A program made the position numbers and the translations under genes. This document shows positions 45,990-55,228 of a DNA stretch of 64,000 bases, piece after piece. Position 1 is the first letter of the stretch. Each line of letters begins with the position of its first letter. The notes below the pieces were generated by a model. The model saw only the letters and a list, made by a program, of their open reading frames with translations. It was not told the DNA's origin and did no database searches. The stretch lies in NCBI RefSeq assembly GCF_002959965.1, contig NZ_PREV01000027.1, positions 744,001-808,000 of the forward strand, given 5' to 3'. This DNA is from Microbulbifer pacificus. GTDB taxonomy: Bacteria; Pseudomonadota; Gammaproteobacteria; Pseudomonadales; Cellvibrionaceae.

Positions 45990-46940
45990 ATGACCGCTGC
46001 GCTCTCCATCAAGAATCTTGAAAAAACCTACGACAACGGCTTCCGGGCATTGAAAGGCATCAGTTTTGATGTGCAGCCGGGGGATTTTTTCGCACTGCTC
46101 GGCCCCAATGGTGCCGGCAAGTCCACCACCATCGGTATTCTCTGCTCGCTGGTACGCAAGACCGGCGGCGAGGTGTCAATTTTTGGTATCGACATCGACC
46201 GGGATTTTCCTGCCGCCAAACAGATGCTCGGTGTGGTGCCGCAGGAATTCAATTTCAGCCAGTTTGAAAAGGTGTTCGACATCGTCTGCACCCAGGGTGG
46301 CTTTTACGGCATGCCGCGGGCACTGGCGGAAGAGCGCACGGAAAAATACCTGCGCAAGCTCGGTCTGTGGGACAAGCGTACTTCTCAGGCGCGCATGCTC
46401 TCTGGGGGGATGAAGCGGCGGCTGATGATTGCGCGCGCACTGATTCACGAGCCGCGTCTGTTGATTCTCGATGAGCCCACCGCGGGCGTGGATATCGAGT
46501 TGCGTCGTTCCATGTGGGAGTTCCTGCAGGAGATCAACGCCCAGGGGACTACCATCATTCTCACCACTCACTATCTGGAAGAGGCGGAGAGTCTGTGCCG
46601 CAATATCGCCATCATCGATAAAGGCGACATTATTGAGAACACCTCGATCAAATCCCTGATCAAGACCCTGAGTAAGGAAGTGTTCATTCTCGACAGCCGC
46701 GAAATCCTGAGTGCGGCGCCAGACTTTGGTGACTTCGCCGGACGTGTACTGGATGAGCACAGTCTGGAGGTTACCGTAGAGAAGGGGCAGTCCCTGTCCG
46801 ATCTGTTTGCCCATCTGAGCGCGCAAGGTGTCTCCGTTACCAGTATGCGTAACCGCGCCAACCGCCTGGAGGAATTGTTTGTTTCCCTGTTGGCACAGAA
46901 CAAAATGCAGGAAGCATGTGGCAAGGAGGTGAAGTCGTGA
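45990..46940 (+). CDS. yadG: ABC transporter ATP-binding protein (YadG-like)
   Basis: The ATPase of an ABC exporter with YadH-type permease. 316 residues. Walker A is LLGPNGAGKSTTIGILC near residue 38, Q-loop VVPQEFNFSQFEKVFD, signature MLSGGMKRRLMIARALIHEPRLLILDEPTAGVD with Walker B, and H-loop LTTHYLEEAE. Length exceeds a bare ABC domain, with a C-terminal extension after residue 220. The partner permease starts in the stop codon. Substrate of YadGH-type exporters is not known. Confidence 0.93.
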   Translation: MTAALSIKNLEKTYDNGFRALKGISFDVQPGDFFALLGPNGAGKSTTIGILCSLVRKTGGEVSIFGIDIDRDFPAAKQMLGVVPQEFNFSQFEKVFDIVCTQGGFYGMPRALAEERTEKYLRKLGLWDKRTSQARMLSGGMKRRLMIARALIHEPRLLILDEPTAGVDIELRRSMWEFLQEINAQGTTIILTTHYLEEAESLCRNIAIIDKGDIIENTSIKSLIKTLSKEVFILDSREILSAAPDFGDFAGRVLDEHSLEVTVEKGQSLSDLFAHLSAQGVSVTSMRNRANRLEELFVSLLAQNKMQEACGKEVKS

Positions 46941-47710
46941 GCCCGCAACTGATCTGGACTTCCTTTTTCACCATTTTTCGTCGCGAAGTACGGCGCTTCA
47001 CCCGTATCTGGCCGCAGACGCTGGTGCCGCCGGTGATCACCATGTCCCTGTATTTCGTTATTTTCGGCTCGCTGATCGGCGGCCGGATCGGCGAGATGGG
47101 GGGATACTCCTATATGGAATTCGTGGTGCCGGGGCTGATCATGATGTCGGTGATCACCAACTCCTACGCCAATGTGGTTTCGTCTTTTTACAGTGCCAAG
47201 TTCCAGCGCAATGTCGAGGAATTGCTGGTGTCGCCTACACCCAATTGGGTGGTGATGGCTGGCTATGTACTGGGTGGCGTGGCGCGCGGCTTGATCGTGG
47301 GCCTGATCGTTACCGTGATTGCGCTGATTTTTACCTCACTGAGTGTGCAGCACATCGGGCTCACGATTCTGATTGTATTCCTGACCTCGGTGCTGTTTTC
47401 TCTTGCCGGGTTTATCAACGCGATATTCGCCAATAGTTTCGATGATATTTCCATCATTCCAACATTCGTGCTCACCCCGCTGACCTATCTGGGGGGCGTG
47501 TTTTACTCCATCGAACTGCTCTCGCCTTTCTGGCAGGGGCTATCGCAGTTGAATCCAATCCTGTATATGGTCAACGCCTTCCGGTACGGGGTGCTGGGGG
47601 TTTCCGATATCAATGTGGGCTGGGCATTCACCGGCGTGCTGATATTTATCGCACTGCTTTCCGGCTGGGCGCTGCACCTGATGAAGCACGGCAAGCGTTT
47701 GCGTCATTAA
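46937..47710 (+). CDS. yadH: ABC-2-type transporter permease (YadH-like)
   Basis: A 257-residue membrane protein with six spans. It begins with cytosolic FFTIFRREVRRFTRIWPQTLVPPVITMSLYFVIFGSLIG and ends LSGWALHLMKHGKRLRH, typical of ABC-2 exporters like YadH. The permease segment SSFYSAKFQRNVEELLVSPTPNWVVMAGYVLGG is the coupling-helix region. GTG 46937 is chosen: AAGGAGGTGAA just upstream is a strong ribosome site, and it overlaps the ATPase stop by GTGA. An ATG at 46916 would lie inside the ATPase gene. Confidence 0.93.
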   Translation: MSPQLIWTSFFTIFRREVRRFTRIWPQTLVPPVITMSLYFVIFGSLIGGRIGEMGGYSYMEFVVPGLIMMSVITNSYANVVSSFYSAKFQRNVEELLVSPTPNWVVMAGYVLGGVARGLIVGLIVTVIALIFTSLSVQHIGLTILIVFLTSVLFSLAGFINAIFANSFDDISIIPTFVLTPLTYLGGVFYSIELLSPFWQGLSQLNPILYMVNAFRYGVLGVSDINVGWAFTGVLIFIALLSGWALHLMKHGKRLRH

Positions 47711-47719
47711 TGAGAGTGG

Positions 47720-47777
47720 GTTCGCCTGCAGGCAGGCTCCTACAGCGCACTGTGTAGGAGCCTGCCTGCAGGCGAAC
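47720..47777. repeat. 25-bp perfect inverted repeat (REP-like)
   Basis: GTTCGCCTGCAGGCAGGCTC (start of the arm) to 47744, an eight-base loop GCGCACTG, and the perfect complement to 47777. It carries the TGTAGGAGCC core known from REP elements of pseudomonads and relatives. Lies between the ABC permease and queF; it may also terminate the permease transcript although it lacks a T tract. Confidence 0.8.
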
Positions 47778-47796
47778 AAATTGATCGAGCAGAAGC

Positions 47797-48627
47797 ATGA
47801 ACAGAGAAGACTGGCAAAATCTCCCCCTGGGGCAGGAAACCCGCTACGAATCCAGCTATAACCCCAACCTGCTGCACCCGATTCCGCGTTCGGTTTCCCG
47901 TGCGCAGTTGGGGCTGGAAGGGCAGACGTTGCCGTTTACCGGTGCGGACGAATGGTGGGGATTTGAGCTTTCCTGGCTGAATCCGAAAGGCGTGCCGCAG
48001 GTAGCCGTTGCCCGCTTCCGCTTCGCTGCTTCGAGCCCGGCGATGATTGAATCCAAGTCTTTCAAACTGTATCTGAATTCGTTCAACCAGACCGAATTCC
48101 CATCCTGGGAAGCCGTACTGGCGACGCTCGAGCGGGATCTGGGGGCGGCCGCCGGCAGTGACGTGGCGGTGACTCTGTATGGCGTGGAAGATCCGGCACT
48201 TTCAGTACACAAGCCCGCGGGGTTCTGCCTGGATGGGCTGGATATCGAAGCCCGTAGCTACCAGCCCGACGCCGCGCTCCTGAAGTTGGAAGAGGGGACG
48301 GATGTCGTCGAAGAGGTGCTCTATAGTCACCTTTTGCGCAGCAACTGCCCGGTAACCGGCCAGCCGGACTGGGCAACGATAATGATCGACTACCGCGGAC
48401 CTGCCCTGGATCGCGCAGCGTTGCTCGCCTATATCATATCTTTCCGCGAGCATCAGGATTTTCACGAGCACTGCGTGGAGCGTATTTACTGCGACCTGCA
48501 GCAGCTGACCGTCTTCGAAAAGCTCACCGTTTGTGCGCGTTATACTCGCCGCGGTGGCCTGGATATCAATCCGTTGCGCACTTCAATCGGTGAAATCGAC
48601 TTTCCGGGGCGCTTTGCGCGGCAATGA
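47797..48627 (+). CDS. queF: NADPH-dependent 7-cyano-7-deazaguanine reductase QueF
   Basis: Reduces preQ0 to preQ1 in queuosine synthesis for the wobble base of Asp, Asn, His and Tyr tRNAs. 276 residues, YqcD type with duplicated T-fold halves. The family motif is ESKSFKLYLNSFNQTEF near 89, and the catalytic cysteine is in SNCPVTGQPDWATI. The NADPH-site FREHQDFHEHCVERIYCDL is also present. No preQ1 riboswitch is seen upstream. Confidence 0.95.
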   Translation: MNREDWQNLPLGQETRYESSYNPNLLHPIPRSVSRAQLGLEGQTLPFTGADEWWGFELSWLNPKGVPQVAVARFRFAASSPAMIESKSFKLYLNSFNQTEFPSWEAVLATLERDLGAAAGSDVAVTLYGVEDPALSVHKPAGFCLDGLDIEARSYQPDAALLKLEEGTDVVEEVLYSHLLRSNCPVTGQPDWATIMIDYRGPALDRAALLAYIISFREHQDFHEHCVERIYCDLQQLTVFEKLTVCARYTRRGGLDINPLRTSIGEIDFPGRFARQ

Positions 48628-48683
48628 CAGGGGCTGGGCTAAGGGCGTAAAGAGGGGGGGGGCGTTAACGTGCGCCCACGAAC

Positions 48684-50078
48684 TCAGATGATCACTTTGC
48701 TCTTAAGGTGCGCCTGTGCCTTCTGCAGAGCCTGCAACACCTTTTCTTTGTCGTAATTTCGGATCTTGTCGAGATCCAGATGCATGGCGAAGCCCGGGGC
48801 GTGTTCTTCCAGATAGCTGAGCTGACCGCCGAGGTTTTTGCGGAGGTCGGTGACCGAATAGACCTTCACCGGGGTGCTGAAACCCTTCACGCTTATATGC
48901 CCCTTGTCGCGGCACATGACGGTCTGCTTGATCATCGCCCAGGTCTCGTGGCTGATCAGGATCTCGCCGGGTTCCGCGGCACTTTCCAGTCGTGCCGCCA
49001 GGTTCACGTGGGTTCCCATAACGGTATAGGTCTGGTAATCCGCGGTGCCGAAAACTCCGACAGTACAGTAGCCGGTATTGATGCCGATACGGATCTGCAG
49101 CGGGTGGGAAATCCCCTGGTCATACCACTCCTGCATCATTTCCCGCACCCGCTTGCGCATCGCCAGTGCCATGGCCACACAGCGCAGAGCGTCGGACTTG
49201 GGGCCCTTGCTCTGGTCGTCCCCGAACACGACCATCACCGCGTCGCCGATAAACTTGTCAATGGTGCCACCGTAATGGGCGACGATACGAGACATCTCGG
49301 TGAGGTAATTGTTCAGCAGGCGGGTGAGCGTTTCCGCCTCCATCTCTTCGCTCAGCTGACTGAAATCCTTGATGTCAGAAAAGAACACTGTCAGCAGTTT
49401 GCGCTCGGTAACGATCTCTTTTTCCCGTCCGCTGGTCACCGAACGCCAGAGGCGCTTGGACAGATAGCGGGACAACTTGTAGCTGGCGAGGTTGGCCGTT
49501 CGCTGTTCCTGCTGCAACTGCTGGTTATCCGTTTTCAGGCGCGCGATCTGCTTGTGGGTATAAAAGGCGTAGCAGCAGAAATAGGTGAATACCCCGATCA
49601 GGCTGGCGGCACTGATATTCAGGTCTGCGTTTACCACCAGAGCAGGGCGGTGGATCAGGTAACCGATGGCCACACCCAGCAGCATTGCCGTGTTGTGTTC
49701 AAACCAGCAGCGCCCACCGCCCTCAGTCAGGGCATTGAACTGGATCATGGTCAAAAACAGCAGACAGGGCAGCAGGCTGAAGTTGGACATCGCCATCGCC
49801 ATCCCGATGAGCAGGGCATCGGTGAAGGCGAGCCAGCGGCGGATTTTCGCGCTGTTGTCCGGGTCGCTGCGTCGCCCAATCTGGTAGGCGATGGGGATAT
49901 AGCCCAGCAACAGGGCCGCCATCGCCAGTTGCAGCAGGGTGTTCTGGGTAAATACTGAGGACCAGGTGATGCTGTTCAGAAGGGTGCCCGACGCTGCAAA
50001 ACAGATCAGGGCGCGGAAATAGAGCGGATACCGGGATTCCGTCTGGCGGCCGCTGGTTTCTTCTGGCGGATTCTGCAT
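48684..50078 (-). CDS. Membrane-bound class III adenylate/guanylate cyclase
   Basis: A 464-residue protein with six hydrophobic segments in the first 190 residues and a class III cyclase domain at about 225-420. The domain shows the first metal Asp in TVFFSDIKDFSQLSEE, GGTIDKFIGDAVMVVFGDD with the substrate-selecting Lys and second metal Asp, and NTGYCTVGVFGTADYQTYTVMGTHVNLAARLES with the transition-state Asn and Arg. The lysine in IDKF suggests ATP as substrate, giving cAMP. A coiled linker joins membrane and cyclase parts. Signal input is unknown. Confidence 0.92.
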   Translation of the reverse strand: MQNPPEETSGRQTESRYPLYFRALICFAASGTLLNSITWSSVFTQNTLLQLAMAALLLGYIPIAYQIGRRSDPDNSAKIRRWLAFTDALLIGMAMAMSNFSLLPCLLFLTMIQFNALTEGGGRCWFEHNTAMLLGVAIGYLIHRPALVVNADLNISAASLIGVFTYFCCYAFYTHKQIARLKTDNQQLQQEQRTANLASYKLSRYLSKRLWRSVTSGREKEIVTERKLLTVFFSDIKDFSQLSEEMEAETLTRLLNNYLTEMSRIVAHYGGTIDKFIGDAVMVVFGDDQSKGPKSDALRCVAMALAMRKRVREMMQEWYDQGISHPLQIRIGINTGYCTVGVFGTADYQTYTVMGTHVNLAARLESAAEPGEILISHETWAMIKQTVMCRDKGHISVKGFSTPVKVYSVTDLRKNLGGQLSYLEEHAPGFAMHLDLDKIRNYDKEKVLQALQKAQAHLKSKVII

Positions 50079-50413
50079 GAATGCTGGATCTTATCTGGTA
50101 GCTGGGTCTGGGATGTCCGGGGTCTGTTGTTTTATTTTCTGACTGGCCGGCCCAAGGGCTCGGTGCAGTGTACCACTCGACGTTACATTCAGCGCTTTGG
50201 TAGTAATTTCGAGCGATGGATCACGGACAGGCGCAAAGTTTACCCCCAAGCACCCCGGAAAGCGACGGTCAATAGGGATAAGTTCCTAAAATTGGATGTT
50301 CGTCTGGTATCGGAATTTCGCCGCCTTGAGGTAAAATCCCGCACTTTTGGCGACCCGGTGCCCCGCATACCGGCGCTGTTACTCTGCCAGACATACCAGA
50401 TCAGGAGACGACC
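50079..50413. other. Intergenic region between cyclase and nitroreductase genes
   Basis: 335 bp with no gene supported. TAAAAT at about 50331 is a possible -10 for the nitroreductase gene, with no clear -35. Confidence 0.45.
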
Positions 50414-50986
50414 ATGGACGCGCTGGAAGCATTACACAACCGCGTATCAGTCGGCGTATTGACGGACCCTGCCCCCAGTTGCAAGCAGCGCGACAACATC
50501 TTCCGCGCGGCCCTGCGGGCCGCCGACCATGGCAATTTGCGCCCCTGGCGCTTCCTGGTGGTGGAGGGGGAATCCCGCAGCCGCCTCGGGGAGATCTACC
50601 TCAAAGCCAGCGAGGGTAGTGCTAAAACTGGCGAGCCCCTGAGTGATGCGCAACGCGAGCGCCTCCTGGCCATGCCCCTGCGCGCGCCCCTGATCCTCGT
50701 CGCCATCACCCGCTTGCAGGTGCACCCTAAAGTCCCCCTCAATGAACAGCGGATGTCCACTGCGGGTGCTGTACAGGCCATGCTGACCGCCGCTTTCGCT
50801 GAAGGCGTCGGTGCCTACTGGCGCACCGGTGAGCTGGCTGAGAATCGTCAGGTCGCCCGCGCTCTGGGGCTTACCGACCACGAAGAGATCAGTGGCTTCA
50901 TCTACATGGGTACCCCCCAGAAACCCCCGCGTTCGGCGCCGGAACTCGCCGTGAGCGACTTCTTCGCGGACTGGCACGGCGAATAA
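50414..50986 (+). CDS. Nitroreductase-family protein (YdjA-like)
   Basis: A 190-residue FMN-dependent oxidoreductase of the minimal YdjA/RutE-like class. Elements include FRAALRAADHGNLRPWRFLVVEG for flavin binding, MPLRAPLILVAITRLQ, and EQRMSTAGAVQAMLTAAFAEGVGAYWRTGELAEN, and GFIYMGTPQKPP near the C-terminus. The physiological substrate of these short members is unknown. It is cytosolic. It is followed by an intergenic stretch and tRNA-Ser. Confidence 0.9.
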   Translation: MDALEALHNRVSVGVLTDPAPSCKQRDNIFRAALRAADHGNLRPWRFLVVEGESRSRLGEIYLKASEGSAKTGEPLSDAQRERLLAMPLRAPLILVAITRLQVHPKVPLNEQRMSTAGAVQAMLTAAFAEGVGAYWRTGELAENRQVARALGLTDHEEISGFIYMGTPQKPPRSAPELAVSDFFADWHGE

Positions 50987-51181
50987 CTGCAATCGACGCA
51001 TGATCGGGAGGCGGCTGTCAGGATTTTTTTCGAAATGGACTTGCACCTGCCGCCGCCTTTCTGTAAAGTGCGCGCTCGCTGATCGGGAGCTATGTTACTG
51101 ATTAGCAAGGCAAAACGCCGACGAGCCCGCAAGCGTGCGGACGGTTAGCTCGCTAAACAAACCGTGACACGCATACAATTT

Positions 51182-51269
51182 GGTGAGGTGTCCGAGTGGT
51201 CGAAGGAGCACGCCTGGAAAGTGTGTATATCGAAAGGTATCGAGGGTTCGAATCCCTCCCTCACCGCCA
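51182..51269 (+). tRNA. tRNA-Ser (GGA)
   Basis: 88 bases with CCA encoded. Anticodon GGA, a long variable arm, acceptor GGTGAGG/CCTCACC and T arm GGGTTCGAATCCC. tRNA-Ser genes are common integration sites and the sequence after this one is disturbed. Confidence 0.97.
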
Positions 51270-51314
51270 CATACGAAAAAGCCCGGCTCTATGCCGGGCT
51301 TTTTCGTATGTGGC
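51266..51314 (+). terminator. Long perfect hairpin after tRNA-Ser
   Basis: A 22-bp perfect stem (51266-51287 with 51293-51314; loop TCTAT) that starts inside the tRNA CCA end and contains a terminator-like GCCCGGC/GCCGGGC with a T run. Allowing one mismatch it extends by seven more base pairs into the acceptor sequence (51258-51264 with 51316-51322). Confidence 0.85.
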
Positions 51315-51391
51315 AGTGAGGGAGACCTGGATTAGAACCCCGTTCGAGCCGGAGGCGCGTAGCGCCGGAGACCAGCGAGCGCAGCGAAGCT

Positions 51392-51406
51392 AATCCCTCC
51401 CTCACC
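51392..51406 (+). repeat. 15-bp direct repeat of the tRNA-Ser 3' end
   Basis: AATCCCTCCCTCACC repeats 51251-51265, the 3' end of tRNA-Ser, 141 bp downstream. This is the pattern of attachment-site duplication, but the interval holds no integrase gene and is too short to be an element. Confidence 0.7.
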
Positions 51407-51445
51407 ACCTCGGTCTCAACTCGCGTTGCGAGTTGAGACCGAGGT
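51407..51445. repeat. 18-bp perfect inverted repeat
   Basis: ACCTCGGTCTCAACTCGC, loop GTT and its perfect complement. Directly follows the 15-bp tRNA-end copy. Confidence 0.8.
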
Positions 51446-51460
51446 TAAACCGAGCTCGCA

Positions 51461-51492
51461 GGCTCAAAACACGTCTGAGTGTGTTTTGAGCC
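51461..51492. repeat. 12-bp perfect inverted repeat
   Basis: GGCTCAAAACAC, loop GTCTGAGT and GTGTTTTGAGCC, followed by ATCCCTCCC, a nine-base echo of the tRNA end. Confidence 0.75.
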
Positions 51493-51736
51493 CATCCCTC
51501 CCGAAGTTTGTTTCCGGCAAAACTCATTCAGGCGGCCTTGTCCGTGCTGGCTCTTCACTCCCGTCAAGTTCCTCATCAGTCCTGCAAACCCGAGAAAGGA
51601 CGCTACAATCGCTCGAGTTTTTTGAGTGCACATTTGTATAACCGCACCAATCCCCGTTTGCACATGATGCACTCAAACACACCGTCAAATATCAAGGTGC
51701 TGATCAGCAATAAGATTTGGCCTGGGAGAGAATGAA

Positions 51737-52003
51737 ATGGAAGATTCAAAATTCAAACAAAACCTTGAAGTAGTCGGAAGCGTCGGACTGGCTCTTGGCT
51801 ACATTGCACTGTTCGCAACATTGATCTGGGGACTGTTTACTCCCGGTAGTCCCGCAACAATCTTCGGCTACGAATTTGTCGGGTTTTCCAAATTTTTCCT
51901 GAATCTTGCTGGATTGTTTTTACTCGGATTGATCCCGTTTGGGTTTCTTGTACGGGCAATTTACCGGGCGCTCAGGGATGGGGCGCCGGCGGGCAGGACT
52001 TGA
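51737..52003 (+). CDS. Small two-span membrane protein, 88 aa
   Basis: Short N-terminal charged segment (MEDSKFKQNLE), then two hydrophobic segments at about 12-35 and 46-72 and a basic end (AIYRALRDGAPAGRT). The upstream region is AT-richer than the neighbours, fitting insertion near the tRNA. GGGAG precedes the ATG. No family is recognised. Confidence 0.6.
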   Translation: MEDSKFKQNLEVVGSVGLALGYIALFATLIWGLFTPGSPATIFGYEFVGFSKFFLNLAGLFLLGLIPFGFLVRAIYRALRDGAPAGRT

Positions 52004-52075
52004 CGAGAAATTGAAGGTTATGAGCGTGCGGCAGGCGGCCACACCAACCCGGTTGGCGTGGCCGCTACCAGTTCA

Positions 52076-55000
52076 TCAATCCGCAGCCACAACATCTCCC
52101 TGGGTGGCATCCCCACCCCGAGCAAACAGCTTCTGCTTGAGTCTTCCGAAGAACGCACTGATATCTACACCAACGCCATACATGGCGGGTACCAGCAGCA
52201 GTGTCACAAAGAAGGCCACGAACACCCCGAACGCCAGTGCGATCACAATCGGCTGCAGGAACGCCGCCTGGATACTGCGTTCCATCATCATTGGCAGCAG
52301 GCCGACGATGGTGGTGACGGTGGTTAGCAGGATCGGGCGGAAGCGGGATACGCCGGCTTCCACAATGGCCTTCAGGGGTTCCACACCTTTTTCCCGCAGG
52401 CGGTTGCACTGGTCCATCAATACCAGGTTGTCGTTCACCACCACACCGGCGGCCGCGGCGATGCCGAAGTAGCTGAAGATGGCCATGGTCATGCCCATCA
52501 CGCCGTGCCCCAGAATGGCACCGATAAAGGCAAACGGAATGGCCACCAGAATCAGGATCGGCTGGAAGTAGCTGCGGAAGGCAATGGCCAACAGGCTGTA
52601 CATGGCGAAGAAAGCCATGGTGTAGAGGCCAAGTACTTCCTGGATAAAGCGTTTTTCTCCTTCGGCCTGGCCGACGGCGCCGCGGATGATACCCGGGTAA
52701 CGCTTCTCCCACTCGGGAAAGAAGTTTTCTTCCAGGTCTTTCATGATTTCACCGCGCACATCGTCTTTCAGATCAGCCATAACACGCGCGGCGCGGTTGC
52801 CGTTCCAGCGCTGGATACGCTTGATTCCCGGTGCGTATTCGAGATCGGCAATAGCCAGTAGCGGTACTTCACGGCCGTCGGCGGTGCGCACGCGGAAGTC
52901 CTTGAGGCTTTCAATGGAGCGGCGGGATTCCAGCGGGTAGCGCACCATGACTTTTACATCCTGGCCGGCGCGGGGCAGACGCTGTACTTCTTCACCGAAA
53001 TAGGCCTGGCGCACCTGGCGGTTGACGTCGGCGAGGGTCAGGCCGAGTTTTGTGGCGCCGGGCTTGAGGTCGATGCGGATCTCTTCCGAGGCGCCCTCCA
53101 GATTATTGCGTACGTCGTACAGGCTCTCGAAGGTGCGCAGTTTGGACTCCAGGTCTGCGGTGGCCTCGCGCAGTATGTCGAGATCGGGGTGGCGGATGGA
53201 CAGTTCAAAGCCGGGTCCGTTGTTGTTCAGCGAGTATTGCACCGAAACTTCCTTCGCGTCCGGTACGTCACCGAGCAGTTCACGCAGGCGCAGGGCGGCA
53301 TCTTTCGCCGTCATGGAGCGGGTTTCCGGCGGCGCCAGCTGCACGATGGCCATGACGCTGTCGCGGCGCGACCGGGTGTACCAGTTTTCGATCAGGGCAC
53401 CTTCGCCGTCGGTATGCTGGTTGGCTTCTTCTTCCAGGCGTTTCTCCGCGTCCTGCAGTTGTGCGAGAACTTCGAGTGCGCGGCTGTAGGGTGCGCCCTC
53501 TGGCATCACCACGTTGACGATGATCTGGTCGGATTCAATATCCGGCATAAACCCTTTTTTCACCCAGCCGCTGCCGAATGCGCCGAAGCCGACCATCATG
53601 ACCGCGATGAAAATGCTCACCGTGAGATAGCGGCGCTCCACAGCCCAGCTGCCGATGCGACGATAGTGGTTCTGCGCGAAGTGCACGATGCTGTCGGCGA
53701 TGCGGTTCTGTACGCGGCCAAAGCGACCCGGATTGGTTTGCGGTTTCAGGTTGTTAAGATGCGCCGGCAGGATGAACAGCGCCTCGATCAGTGAGAACAG
53801 CAACGCAAGTATGACCACCCAGGTGATATGCCGGGTGAATTCGCTGGTGGAACCGCTGATAAAAATCCACGGCAGGAATGCGAGAATGGTGGTGATGACC
53901 GCAAAGATCACCGGCTTTGCCACCAGCTGGGTACCGAGAGTTGCGGCATTGAGACCGCCGCCCGGGTGCTGGTGTTCCGGATTGTGGGATTCGGTGTGGA
54001 TGCTCTCACCCACCACGATTGCGTCGTCCACCACGATACCGAGCACCAGCAGGAAGGCGAAGGTGGAAAGCATGTTCAGGGAAACCCCCACGCTGGGCAG
54101 CAGTACGAAAGCACCGGCGTATGCGGTACCGATACCGATGGATACCCAGAAGGCCACTTTCGGGCGCAGACTGAACACCAGTACCAGCAGTACCAGCAGT
54201 AAGCCCTGGAAGGCGGAGCTGCCGATGGTCTCCATACGGCCTTTGAAATCTTCCGCGTTGTCCGTCCAGAGGGTGAGCTTTACGCCCGCGGGCAGGGTGT
54301 TACTGCGGTCCTTGATCCATTTGCGGATGGAATCGGATGCGGTGACGATGTCCATGGTTTCGGTGCTCATCACCTGCAGCAGTACCGCCGGTTCGCCGTT
54401 CAGGGTGGCGAGAATCTCGTTGTCTTCAAAGCCGTCCACCACTTTGGCCACGTCGCCCACCCGGATGGTGCCACCATCGGCGGTCTGGCGAACGATGATA
54501 TTGGCGAAATCCTGTTCGCTGTCCGCCTGCTTGCGCACTTTCAGCTGATAGGCGCCCACCTCGGTTCGCACGGTACCGGCGGATTGATTGATTGAGCTGT
54601 TGCGGATGGCGTCCGCGAGGTCCTGAAAGGTCATGCCGTAGCGGCGCAGGGCCTGTTCGCTGACTTCAATGGATACTTCTTCCATGCGCGTGCCAAACAG
54701 TTCCACCACAGAAATGGCGGGCAGAGTGGCTACTTCGCGGCGCAGTTGTTCCGCCAGGCGCTTCAGTTCGCGTTCACCCACGTCGCCGTGGACTGCCACG
54801 CGAATAAATTCCTCGCGGTTGACCCACTGGTGCACCTGAGGCGGCTCGATATCGCGGGGGAATGACGAGATGCCGTCCACGCGGATCTTTACGTCGTTCA
54901 TAAAACGGGAAAAGTCCACCGAGGTTTGCGCGAGGATATACACCTCACCGAAACCCTCCGATGAAGTGGAGCGGACCCAGTCGATGTTGTCGAGATCGCG

Positions 55001-55216
55001 TACCGCTTCCTCAATGCGGGAGACGATCTGCTCTTCCACTTCCTGTGGTGAGGCACCGGGCCAGGACACACGGATCTCAAGGCCGGGGAAGCGCACCTGC
55101 GGGTCCATTTCCCGTTCCATCTTGAAAAATCCGATTGCGCCGGCCACCAGAATACCGACCATCGCGAGATTGGCGGCTACGCTGTTGCGCGCCCACCAGG
55201 CAATAAGGCTGTTCAT
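52076..55216 (-). CDS. RND efflux transporter permease subunit
   Basis: A 1046-residue inner-membrane proton-driven pump of the HAE1/AcrB superfamily. Twelve spans in two repeats are inferred from hydrophobicity. The proton-relay aspartates are in FLLVLGIVVDDAIVVGESI near TM4. Other motifs are the N-terminal LIAWWARNSVAANLAMVGILVAGAIGFFKMEREMDPQV and YFGIAAAAGVVVNDNLVLMDQCNRLRE of the second repeat. Compared with classical AcrB the periplasmic loops are of the two-gene, adaptor-coupled type. The adaptor gene precedes it by 13 bp; no TolC gene is in the window. Substrates unknown. Confidence 0.93.
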   Translation of the reverse strand: MNSLIAWWARNSVAANLAMVGILVAGAIGFFKMEREMDPQVRFPGLEIRVSWPGASPQEVEEQIVSRIEEAVRDLDNIDWVRSTSSEGFGEVYILAQTSVDFSRFMNDVKIRVDGISSFPRDIEPPQVHQWVNREEFIRVAVHGDVGERELKRLAEQLRREVATLPAISVVELFGTRMEEVSIEVSEQALRRYGMTFQDLADAIRNSSINQSAGTVRTEVGAYQLKVRKQADSEQDFANIIVRQTADGGTIRVGDVAKVVDGFEDNEILATLNGEPAVLLQVMSTETMDIVTASDSIRKWIKDRSNTLPAGVKLTLWTDNAEDFKGRMETIGSSAFQGLLLVLLVLVFSLRPKVAFWVSIGIGTAYAGAFVLLPSVGVSLNMLSTFAFLLVLGIVVDDAIVVGESIHTESHNPEHQHPGGGLNAATLGTQLVAKPVIFAVITTILAFLPWIFISGSTSEFTRHITWVVILALLFSLIEALFILPAHLNNLKPQTNPGRFGRVQNRIADSIVHFAQNHYRRIGSWAVERRYLTVSIFIAVMMVGFGAFGSGWVKKGFMPDIESDQIIVNVVMPEGAPYSRALEVLAQLQDAEKRLEEEANQHTDGEGALIENWYTRSRRDSVMAIVQLAPPETRSMTAKDAALRLRELLGDVPDAKEVSVQYSLNNNGPGFELSIRHPDLDILREATADLESKLRTFESLYDVRNNLEGASEEIRIDLKPGATKLGLTLADVNRQVRQAYFGEEVQRLPRAGQDVKVMVRYPLESRRSIESLKDFRVRTADGREVPLLAIADLEYAPGIKRIQRWNGNRAARVMADLKDDVRGEIMKDLEENFFPEWEKRYPGIIRGAVGQAEGEKRFIQEVLGLYTMAFFAMYSLLAIAFRSYFQPILILVAIPFAFIGAILGHGVMGMTMAIFSYFGIAAAAGVVVNDNLVLMDQCNRLREKGVEPLKAIVEAGVSRFRPILLTTVTTIVGLLPMMMERSIQAAFLQPIVIALAFGVFVAFFVTLLLVPAMYGVGVDISAFFGRLKQKLFARGGDATQGDVVAAD

Positions 55217-55228
55217 AAATACACTTCC

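Noticed and set aside
47711..47796. preQ1 riboswitch ahead of queF
   Set aside because: The spacer holds only the 25-bp hairpin; no preQ1 aptamer core is visible.
48708..49958. 416-codon forward frame over the cyclase gene
   Set aside because: Opposite strand of a clear class III cyclase; no motif of its own.
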